A stretch of DNA of 6,206 nt from Pseudomonadota bacterium (GTDB lineage Bacteria; Pseudomonadota; Alphaproteobacteria; Rhizobiales; Hyphomicrobiaceae): contig JAKAML010000085.1 in NCBI GenBank assembly GCA_021812845.1, forward strand, positions 1 to 6,206, written 5' to 3'. The position numbers and the translations under genes are program-made. Position 1 is the stretch's first letter. Every line of letters starts with the position of its first letter. Of this stretch, positions 1 to 4,922 are shown piece after piece. Under the pieces are notes generated by a model, which searched no databases, was not told the DNA's origin, and saw only the letters and a program-made list of their open reading frames with translations.

Positions 1-486
1 GTGGAGGTAGATGCCGTTGAGGTAGTAGCGGGTCTCCTCGGTCGAGATCGCGAACCGCGTCTTGTCGATCAGCCGCTTCAGGTCGGCGCTCGCGACCTCG
101 AACTCGTGCGTCATCTCGCCGGCGGCGAGATCGGGGAAATCGTCGGCCGGCAAGGTCTGCAGGCTGAACCGCGCCTGGCCGGCGGTGATCGACAGCCGCT
201 CCTTGTCGGCATCGCGCTTGATCTCGACCTCGGCCCCGTCCGGCAGCTTGCGCACGATGTCGTGCAGCATGTGGGCGGGAACGGTCACAGCGCCGGGCTG
301 GGCGACCTCGGCGGGAACCGCCTCGATCACCTCGCGCTCGAGATCCGTCGCCTTGAACTCGAGCGCACCGCTCGCCGCCTTCAGCATCAAGTTCGACAGG
401 ATCGGGATGGTGGTGCGCCGCTCGACGACGCTCGTGACGTGGCCGAGTGCCCGCAACAGTTCACCGCGTTCGATCACAAGCCGCAT
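1..486 (-). CDS. dnaN: DNA polymerase III subunit beta (sliding clamp), N-terminal part
   Basis: The ring-shaped clamp encircles DNA and tethers DNA polymerase III and other repair and replication proteins. The 162 visible codons read MRLVIERGELLRALGHV at the start, followed by the strongly conserved ERRTTIPILSNLML block (about residues 22-35), FKATDLE (about 44-50), and LPADDFPDL (about 131-139). This covers clamp domain 1 and the beginning of domain 2. The full protein is usually about 370 residues, so over half lies beyond the left edge. The ATG at 486 was chosen because it fits the family N-terminus and has GAGGA a few bases upstream. An in-frame ATG at 501 would add five residues (MPRKT) but places its AGG directly against the start codon. 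The gene follows dnaA on the same strand, as in most bacteria; recF would be expected next. A pair of GANTC sites lies about 95-115 bases upstream. Identity is secure. Confidence 0.98.
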   Translation of the reverse strand, partial: MRLVIERGELLRALGHVTSVVERRTTIPILSNLMLKAASGALEFKATDLEREVIEAVPAEVAQPGAVTVPAHMLHDIVRKLPDGAEVEIKRDADKERLSITAGQARFSLQTLPADDFPDLAAGEMTHEFEVASADLKRLIDKTRFAISTEETRYYLNGIYLH

Positions 487-805
487 GGTTTTCCTCGGCA
501 TCCTTTTGAAATCGCGGCCGGAACCGGAACCGCGCGACCGTCGCCGGATGCGACGGGCTCGTTGGGCAGAGAGATCCCCCGATTCGCGGGCCTAGACTCG
601 CTCGGGAGGCGCACTTGACCCGACAACGCAATGGTTTTCAAGGGGCGCGGCACCCCCGTGGTCCGACTTAGATGGGGACTTCGGCGGCCGCGGGAAAGCG
701 GCACCGGCCCGCCGCGACCAAGCGAGCGACCTGACCCGCAACCAGGCCCGGGCCGGGTTCCGCCCGCGACCGGGACGGCGGCCCGGGACGTCCGGATGCG
801 AATTC

Positions 806-832
806 GGGAGCGGCGCCGATGGCACCGCTCCC
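806..832 (-). repeat. Strong hairpin in the dnaA-dnaN spacer
   Basis: GGGAGCGG (806-813) and CCGCTCCC (825-832) form a perfect 8-bp stem. After one mismatch, three more pairs continue inward. In the dnaA transcript direction it is followed by GAATTCG and not by a run of U, so it may be a processing or stability element or a non-canonical terminator. A second copy of the GGGAGCGG arm at 865-872 could compete for the same partner. Confidence 0.6.
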
Positions 833-911
833 GCCCCGCTATCCCGCCGCCCCCATTTGCCCCCGGGAGCGGCGGGTCGAACCTCGTCGGGCCCCCTCGA
901 CGGGCCCGGCC

Positions 912-930
912 CCGGCCGTGAGCCGGCCGG
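912..930 (-). repeat. Hairpin directly downstream of dnaA
   Basis: CCGGCCG (912-918) and CGGCCGG (924-930) form a 7-bp all-GC stem around a 5-base loop, beginning 10 bases after the dnaA stop codon. Its position suits a 3'-end stabiliser or terminator stem, but no U-tract follows in the dnaA direction. Termination is inferred from position only. Confidence 0.5.
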
Positions 931-940
931 AAGCGCGAGC

Positions 941-2503
941 TCAGTGATTGAGCAGCTTCTTCAACTCCTCGATCTCGTCCCGGAGTCGCGGATTGCCGGT
1001 GATCTCGCCTTCGATCTTGCGGATCGCGTGCAGCACGGTCGTATGATCCCTGTTGCCGAAGCGGCGGCCGATCTCCGGCAGCGAGCGCGCCGTGAGCTGC
1101 TTGGCGAGGTACATGCCGATCTGGCGCGGCCACACCACCGAGCGGTGCCGGCGCTGCGACAGGAGATCCCCCTTCGACACGCCGAAGTGGCGCGACACGA
1201 TGCGCAGGATGTCCTCGATCTTGATTCGCCGCGGCTCGATGCCCTGCACGAGATCGCGGATCACGGTCTCCGCGATGTCGAGGGTGATCGGCGTCTTCAT
1301 GTACTGCCAGTTGGCGTGCAGGCGCGTCACCGCGCCCTCGAGCTCGCGCCCGTTCTCGGTCAGCCTGTCGGCGAGCAGGTCGAGCACATCCCGTCCGAGC
1401 TCGAACGAGGGGTCCATCGCCCGCTTGTCCGAGAGACGCCGCTCCAGGACGCGCAGGCGCAGCTCGTGGTCGAGGGGGCCGATCTCGGAGACGAGGCCGC
1501 GCTGGAGGCGCGACCGCATCCGCTCGTTGAGCCGGTCGATGTGGTTCGGCGCCCGCGCCGAGGCGACGACGACCTGCCGCCCGCCGTCGAGCAGCGCGTT
1601 GATGATGTGGTCGAACTCCTGCTCGGTCCGCTCGCCCTGCATGAACTCGAGATCGTCGATAAGGAGCAGGTTGATGGCGCGGAACTTGTCCTTGAACGCC
1701 AGCGGATCCTGGCTCCGCAGCGCCTCGACGAACTGATAGCGGAAGCGCTCGGCCGTCAGATAGAGCACCTGCGCCTGCGGAGCGCGGCGCTTCACCTCCC
1801 AGGCGATGGCGTGCAGAAGATGCGTCTTGCCGAGGCCGACCGCGGAATGGATGTAGAGCGGATTGAAGCCCGGCGTGCCGTTGAGCAGCGTCTCGGCGAC
1901 CTGGGTGGCGCCGGCGTGGGCCATCCGGTTCGAGGTGCCGACGACGAAGCTGTCGAAGGTGTAGCGCGGGTCGAGCGGCGAGCCCTCGAACCCGCCGACG
2001 CCGGTTCGGCCGGCCGGATTGGGCGCGATGGGCACGGCGGCGGCTCCGGGACGCGGCCCTGGCGTATCTGGACCGGTCGGCGTGACGGCGGCGGACGCGG
2101 CCGGCGGCTCGCGATCGTCGCGGCCGGGCTGGGTGCCCGGCGAGACCGAGGGTCCGCGGTTGGCGGGCGCCGTCGGCTGACGCCAGGCCACCTCGACCCG
2201 CTCCGCGCCCTTGAACTCGGCGGCGCAGCAGGCCAGCAGCTGATCCGAATAGTGCGACTGGATCCACTTGCGCAGGAATTGGACCGGCACCGACGTCCTG
2301 ACCGTCTTGCCGTCGAAGCCATCGAACTCGAGCGTCGCGAACCAGCTCGTATAGATGTCCTCGCCGAGTGTCGCGCGCAGCATGGCGCGCGATTTGGCGC
2401 CGCGTCCCTCGATCGACTGTGCCTCGCCCCCGGCCGCCGGCTTCTCAGCCGGGCGCGCATCGAAGGACGGCGCAGTCGTCGTGTTCAAAGCGTGAGAGTG
2501 CAT
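941..2503 (-). CDS. dnaA: Chromosomal replication initiator protein DnaA
   Basis: DnaA binds DnaA boxes at the origin, oligomerises with ATP, opens the DNA and loads helicase; it also acts as a transcription factor. From the ATG at 2503 the product has 520 residues. Domain I (about 38-105) contains LGEDIYTSWFATLEF and WIQSHY. A Pro/Ala-rich linker (about 110-172) follows. Domain III (about 176-425) has Walker A VGLGKTHL (221-228), Walker B LLLIDD (279-284), sensor 1 (311-320), an arginine-finger region RMRSRLQRGL and sensor 2 GRELEGA (385-391). Domain IV ends with the signature IGRRFGNRDHTTVLHA (478-493). Two residues look odd: Ala316 at the usual sensor-1 Asp, and Trp458 in a motif usually written RPRQ. 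An upstream in-frame TTG (2518) would add five residues; ATG 2503 is preferred because GGGG lies about 8 bases before it. The gene lies between rpsT and dnaN. Identity is certain; the exact start is less so. Confidence 0.98.
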   Translation of the reverse strand: MHSHALNTTTAPSFDARPAEKPAAGGEAQSIEGRGAKSRAMLRATLGEDIYTSWFATLEFDGFDGKTVRTSVPVQFLRKWIQSHYSDQLLACCAAEFKGAERVEVAWRQPTAPANRGPSVSPGTQPGRDDREPPAASAAVTPTGPDTPGPRPGAAAVPIAPNPAGRTGVGGFEGSPLDPRYTFDSFVVGTSNRMAHAGATQVAETLLNGTPGFNPLYIHSAVGLGKTHLLHAIAWEVKRRAPQAQVLYLTAERFRYQFVEALRSQDPLAFKDKFRAINLLLIDDLEFMQGERTEQEFDHIINALLDGGRQVVVASARAPNHIDRLNERMRSRLQRGLVSEIGPLDHELRLRVLERRLSDKRAMDPSFELGRDVLDLLADRLTENGRELEGAVTRLHANWQYMKTPITLDIAETVIRDLVQGIEPRRIKIEDILRIVSRHFGVSKGDLLSQRRHRSVVWPRQIGMYLAKQLTARSLPEIGRRFGNRDHTTVLHAIRKIEGEITGNPRLRDEIEELKKLLNH

Positions 2504-2960
2504 GTCATTACCCCGCAACTTGTTCTGATGCCTCTGATGCGCAGCCGGCGACCGCCGCGCACGCCGCCGCCGCTGCGGTGCGCTCGCGTCCCGTCCCCGG
2601 TGTCGTGCTTAGGACGCGTTACGCAGCGTCCTCGAACGGCGCGGGCCGAAAGCCCCCCTGCCGCGTCTTGCCGTGGATCCGAGCCCGGTACGCCGGTCGG
2701 AACCGGCGCGGGAGGAGGCCCCCGGTGCAGGCGCAACCGTGCTCCGGGAGAGGCGCCCTCACGCCTCCACCCGTCGTCGATCCGGTCCGTCTCTGCATGG
2801 TGGCGGGCACAGGCCCGCCGTCTGGTCCGGCGGCGCCGTCGATCCCCTCGGGGTCGACCGCCGTGCCGCCGTCGTCGTGCCCGGCGTGGGTCCGCACCCC
2901 GCGCCCGGCCTTCTCGCTTCTCCACCGCCTGGCCCCGCGTGACCGCGGGCCTTCGCCGGC
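2504..2960 (-). other. Very GC-rich leader region upstream of dnaA, no gene
   Basis: No supportable gene is present. Open frames exist on both strands but encode Arg/Pro/Gly-rich sequence typical of non-coding GC-rich DNA. A sampled 60-base line (2821-2880) has about 78% GC. It contains a hairpin at 2691-2708 and a short direct repeat CTGATGC (2525-2531 and 2534-2540) just upstream of dnaA. If dnaA is transcribed from the lower-GC region farther right, this stretch would be a leader RNA of several hundred bases. I see no riboswitch or known RNA family in it. Confidence 0.5.
2691..2708 (-). repeat. Hairpin with UCCG tetraloop in the dnaA leader
   Basis: CGCCGGT (2691-2697) and ACCGGCG (2702-2708) form a perfect 7-bp stem. 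Read on the minus strand, the direction of dnaA transcription, the loop is UCCG, which belongs to the stable UNCG tetraloop class, though closed by a U-A pair and not the usual C-G. It lies about 190 bases upstream of the dnaA start. Its function is unknown. Confidence 0.5.
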
Positions 2961-3084
2961 CGGGAGACGATCCAATTCACTCGACCCCACTGCACCCTCC
3001 CTACAGTCACGATGAGTCGAACCCTCGCGATCCCGGGCACAGCCAAGGATCATTCGACACCATTGCGAATGCAGCTACCAGATC

Positions 3085-3104
3085 CGCCAAGTATAAAACT
3101 GGCG
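3085..3104. promoter_or_regulatory. Palindrome with AT-rich centre, possible operator
   Basis: CGCCA (3085-3089) and TGGCG (3100-3104) flank a 10-base AT-rich centre. On the minus strand the centre contains TATACT, a good -10-like hexamer pointing toward dnaA, but no good -35 lies 16-18 bases before it. It could be an operator overlapping a weak or activator-dependent dnaA promoter. Confidence 0.35.
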
Positions 3105-3234
3105 AATACTCGAGTTGCGAACTATCTGGACGAAGCGCCTAGTGGACCTTATGCGTCCAAGACAGGCGATACGCTCGTCGGTACTGGTTCCAACACCGGC
3201 CGACACCAAGTACCCTCTCGGCGGCCGGTAGTTG

Positions 3235-3250
3235 TTAACTACTCTTTAAC
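3235..3250 (+). promoter_or_regulatory. CtrA-type binding site, TTAA-N7-TTAAC
   Basis: TTAA (3235-3238), exactly seven bases, then TTAAC (3246-3250) matches the full CtrA consensus without mismatch. CtrA is the alphaproteobacterial response regulator that represses replication at the Caulobacter origin and controls many cell-cycle promoters. The match is directly visible; occupancy by CtrA is inferred. Two TTAA words at this exact spacing are unlikely by chance in DNA this GC-rich. Confidence 0.7.
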
Positions 3251-3342
3251 AGCCCGCGACGCAACCCCGGACGGGTGCGGCAGCGGCGCCGTCGAGCCCC
3301 CTCCCGATACCGTCCCGCGGGATCAATTCCTTCCACAGCACC

Positions 3343-3351
3343 GGTGGATAA
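3343..3351 (-). promoter_or_regulatory. DnaA box (TTATCCACC)
   Basis: The minus strand reads TTATCCACC, one mismatch at the last base from the high-affinity box TTATCCACA. It sits between the arms of a 6-bp inverted repeat, CAGCAC (3336-3341) and GTGCTG (3354-3359), about 93 bases from the CtrA-type site. It could serve dnaA autoregulation or origin function. Confidence 0.6.
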
Positions 3352-3547
3352 GAGTGCTGACTCTCAATCGCTTTTCCCCAGGCATGAACGAGGTCCAGAA
3401 AGCCGAACGGCGCCCCTTCCGGAAGCGCCGTCGAACGTCATTTTTTAATTGCTCCCGGAACCACCGATCGAGTCTCGGGGCTGCGGTGCAGCGAGGCGAG
3501 TCCGCCAGTTACGTCCTCAATTCCGGTGGTTATCCGCGTTCAGAAAT

Positions 3548-3556
3548 TGTGCATCA
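3548..3556 (-). promoter_or_regulatory. Possible weak DnaA box (TGATGCACA)
   Basis: The minus strand reads TGATGCACA, one mismatch (second base G) from TTATNCACA. A G at this position is typical of the moderate-affinity G-boxes described in Caulobacter. Alone it would be weak evidence; it is listed because of the nearby stronger box and GANTC cluster. Confidence 0.35.
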
Positions 3557-3585
3557 GCGAACGCCGCCGGGGATTCCCTGTTGCG

Positions 3586-3612
3586 AATGTGTCACATTTT
3601 GAAGCATGTGAC
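3586..3612. repeat. Overlapping palindromes just downstream of rpsT
   Basis: AATGTG-T-CACATT (3586-3598) is a perfect 6-bp-arm palindrome. Its right half, GTCACAT (3591-3597), also pairs with ATGTGAC (3606-3612) across 8 bases, giving three related half-sites. The element lies 20 bases after the rpsT stop. In the rpsT RNA it could form a 7-bp hairpin, but no U-tract follows, so it may be a protein-binding site, a 3'-end structure, or both. Confidence 0.5.
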
Positions 3613-3631
3613 CGGACCTTCGGCGCTGCGA

Positions 3632-3898
3632 TCAGCCCGCCATCGCCTTGACGCGCGCCGTGAGCCTGGAAACCTTGCGGCTGGCTGCCTTTTTCGGCAC
3701 GACGCCCTTCTGGCCGTTGCGCGCCAGGAGCGGCTCGGCGACCTTCATGGCCGCGGCGGCCGCCGCCTTGTCGCCGGAGGCGATCGCCTCCTCGACGCGA
3801 CGGACCTCGGTCTTGAGCTGCGACCGGCGCGATTTATTGATCTCGGTGCGGCGCACGGCCTGGCGGGCCGCCTTCTTCGCCGACTTGGTATTGGCCAT
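3632..3898 (-). CDS. rpsT: 30S ribosomal protein S20
   Basis: S20 is a small basic protein that binds 16S rRNA early in assembly of the 30S subunit. The 88-residue product begins [20 protein letters not shown], the typical S20 start, continues with [19 protein letters not shown], and ends with the helical segment [20 protein letters not shown], which fits the family's three-helix bundle and usual length (about 87-90). The ATG at 3898 is preceded by AAGGA nine bases upstream. A longer open frame continues upstream to about 4111 but lacks S20 homology and would cross the promoter. The gene stands alone behind its own promoter and is followed, after a long regulatory gap, by dnaA, an arrangement common in Hyphomicrobiales. 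Confidence 0.98.
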   Translation of the reverse strand: MANTKSAKKAARQAVRRTEINKSRRSQLKTEVRRVEEAIASGDKAAAAAAMKVAEPLLARNGQKGVVPKKAASRKVSRLTARVKAMAG

Positions 3899-4031
3899 TC
3901 TCGCGTTCCTTCTCTGGTACGAACCTTGCCTCGCAGGCGGGGCGGCGGCGTCGAGCGGCCGCCCGGTCGTTGCGAGCGCATAAACACGGATGCCGCCCGG
4001 AATTGCCATTCCGAGCGGCTGAAGTGCAGGT

Positions 4032-4060
4032 CGTATAGCGGCGTGGCCGCAACCGGTCAA
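4032..4060 (-). promoter_or_regulatory. rpsT: Sigma70-type promoter for rpsT
   Basis: On the minus strand TTGACC (4060-4055) is followed by a 17-base spacer and TATACG (4037-4032). This is close to the TTGACA / TATAAT consensus at ideal spacing. Transcription would begin near 4025 and give a leader of about 125 bases before rpsT. I saw no equally good promoter for the divergent plus-strand gene at 4104. Confidence 0.7.
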
Positions 4061-4103
4061 CGAGCTTGGGGCGCGGGCCCCCCGAACCACCCGGGTCAAA
4101 AAG

Positions 4104-4571
4104 ATGCACAAATGGCTTCAGAGCAGGTCGTCCGGAGACGCGGCGGCGGCACACCACGGCTCGGCGGCGGGCGGCCACGAGCCGGTCGCCCACGAAATGC
4201 CGCCGCTGCCGTCCGAGCGGTCGACCGGCCTCGTCCTGGCCGCCGCCGCCATCGTCGCCGCAGTGTTTCTGCGCTCCAGCGCGACGTTCGTCGCGTCCGC
4301 AGGTCTCGTCGCCGCCACCCTCGCCGGCCTCGCGATCTTCGCGCCGAGCCGGCTGGCGGCCCTGAACCGGGCGTGGTTCGGCCTCGCGCTGCTGCTCAAC
4401 CGGGTGATGAGCCCGGTCATCATGCTGATCCTGTTCGCGCTCCTGATCGTGCCGGCGGGGCTCCTGATGCAGCTCCTGCGCGATCCTCTGGGCAACAGGC
4501 GCGCGCCACTGGCGGCCACCTATTGGCGCCCCCGCGGCCCCGCCGCCGGCACCATGCGCGACCAGTTCTGA
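4104..4571 (+). CDS. SxtJ-like small membrane protein
   Basis: This 155-residue protein resembles the SxtJ family named after a gene of unknown function in cyanobacterial saxitoxin clusters. A hydrophilic His/Ala-rich N-terminus (about 1-38) precedes hydrophobic segments at about 41-56, 60-80 and 98-123. Family-like features are [10 protein letters not shown] before the first segment, [25 protein letters not shown] between the second and third, and the ending [10 protein letters not shown] with TYWRPR near the C-terminus. The membrane topology (probably three spans) is inferred. The start at 4104 has a poor ribosome-binding site; an in-frame ATG at 4197, just before the conserved part, is a real alternative. 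It opens a cassette with a DUF5989 gene and a carbamoyltransferase. The role is unknown; an accessory or anchor for the transferase is a guess from context. Confidence 0.8.
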   Translation: MHKWLQSRSSGDAAAAHHGSAAGGHEPVAHEMPPLPSERSTGLVLAAAAIVAAVFLRSSATFVASAGLVAATLAGLAIFAPSRLAALNRAWFGLALLLNRVMSPVIMLILFALLIVPAGLLMQLLRDPLGNRRAPLAATYWRPRGPAAGTMRDQF

Positions 4572-4700
4572 CGCCGGCCCCGGACCCGCTCCGGCGGGCT
4601 CGGTCATGGCATCGGCCTTGCTTCATCCTGTCACGACCTTCTGGCGGGCACGGCCGGCGCCGGCCCTCCCCGCCGCACCACCCCACCAATGGAGACCGCC
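4572..4700 (+). other. Spacer between SxtJ-like and DUF5989 genes
   Basis: This 129-base spacer carries a small CCCGC/GCGGG inverted repeat near 4585-4600. It ends with GGAG at 4691-4694, the likely ribosome-binding site for the next gene. No gene or promoter is evident, so the three plus-strand genes are probably one transcript. Confidence 0.4.
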
Positions 4701-4853
4701 ATGCTGTCACTGATGTCCGAGATCGGCCGCTACATGACCGCCCGTCGCAAATGGTGGCTGTTCCCGATCATCGCCGTGATGGTCCTGGTCGGCGGCCTGC
4801 TGGTGCTCGCCCAGGGCTCGGCGCTGGCGCCGTTCATCTACACCGTGTTCTAG
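4701..4853 (+). CDS. DUF5989 family (SxtK-like) single-span membrane protein
   Basis: This 50-residue protein reads MLSLMSEIGRYMTARRKWWL, then a hydrophobic span (about 20-37), and ends GSALAPFIYTVF. The pattern RRKWWLFPI at the membrane entry, a glycine-containing span and the APFIYTxF C-terminus is what I recognise from DUF5989, whose members include SxtK of saxitoxin clusters and commonly sit beside SxtJ and carbamoyltransferase genes. The ATG at 4701 has GGAG six bases upstream; an in-frame ATG at 4689 overlaps that site and is less likely. One transmembrane helix is predicted with a short basic N-terminus, probably cytoplasmic. The molecular role is unknown; holding the carbamoyltransferase at the membrane or forming a complex with the SxtJ-like protein is inference. 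Its small size makes it easy to miss. Confidence 0.85.
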   Translation: MLSLMSEIGRYMTARRKWWLFPIIAVMVLVGGLLVLAQGSALAPFIYTVF

Positions 4854-4922
4854 CGGTCCCGCGCCGCCCACGCCACGCCGCCGCCCGCCGCCCGCCGCCA
4901 TCACGAAAGGACCATGCGTCCC

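Larger units (their letters stand above)
487..940 (-). other. dnaA-dnaN spacer, GC-rich with several hairpins, no gene
   Basis: No convincing gene is visible in these 454 bases; the open frames crossing it are Arg/Pro-rich and match nothing I know. It contains a 7-bp hairpin just after the dnaA stop (912-930), a GGGCCC/GGGCCC stem at 889-907, a strong hairpin at 806-832 and an 11-base direct repeat (805-815 and 864-874). It probably carries the dnaA 3' end and a dnaN promoter. The best promoter-like match on the minus strand is TTGAAA (641-636), a 17-base spacer and a poor TCAAGT (618-613), which is too weak to call separately. None of the hairpins is followed by a U-tract, so a classical intrinsic terminator is not demonstrated. 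Confidence 0.6.
2961..3631. promoter_or_regulatory. Lower-GC cell-cycle control region: dnaA promoter region and possible oriC
   Basis: This gene-free stretch between rpsT and dnaA falls to roughly 48-57% GC in sampled lines (3061-3120 and 3421-3480), against about 78% next door. It holds a perfect TTAA-N7-TTAAC site (3235-3250), a DnaA box with one mismatch (3343-3351), a second DnaA-like site (3548-3556), and five GANTC sites (3014, 3359, 3470, 3498 and 3572). It also has palindromes at 3085-3104, 3180-3214 and 3586-3612. In Alphaproteobacteria, CtrA, DnaA and CcrM/GcrA sites co-occur at oriC and at cell-cycle promoters, including that of dnaA. The sequence shows the motifs; calling it a dnaA control region is a reasonable inference, and calling it oriC is less certain because many alphaproteobacterial origins lie elsewhere, for example near hemE. 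An open frame on the plus strand (3012-3602) has no family-like features. Confidence 0.55.

Noticed and set aside
1..618. Plus-strand open frames opposite dnaN
   Set aside because: They are antisense shadows of an unmistakable DnaN sequence.
3009..3036. GGTTCGACTC on the minus strand resembling a tRNA T-loop
   Set aside because: The flanking bases do not form a T-stem, and no anticodon arm or acceptor stem can be placed.
2485..3053. Minus-strand open frames of about 145 codons upstream of dnaA
   Set aside because: They are extremely Arg-rich and low in complexity, overlap each other in different frames and lack ribosome-binding sites.
857..3142. 761-codon open frame on the plus strand opposite dnaA
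   Set aside because: It is antisense to a certain dnaA gene, rich in Arg/Ala/Pro/Gly and without any recognisable domain; long antisense frames are expected from codon bias in GC-rich genomes.
3329..3337. CCTTCCACA as a further DnaA box
   Set aside because: It matches only about six of nine positions.
3321..3375. IHF-like matches near ATCAATTCCTTC and CTCAATCGCTTT
   Set aside because: Each differs from WATCAANNNNTTR at two conserved positions, which is too weak to call by eye.
3012..3602. 196-codon plus-strand open frame in the rpsT-dnaA gap
   Set aside because: Its composition looks random, it shows no family features and no good ribosome-binding site, and it runs through the regulatory motifs; the absence of stops is plausible by chance.
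3899..4607. N-terminally extended rpsT frame and other minus-strand frames over the SxtJ-like gene
   Set aside because: S20 begins at MANTKSAKK with a good ribosome-binding site; the extension crosses the rpsT promoter, and the others are shadows of the plus-strand gene.
4606..4715. Short plus-strand frame starting in the spacer before the DUF5989 gene
   Set aside because: It has no ribosome-binding site or family features, and it runs out of frame into the DUF5989 gene.
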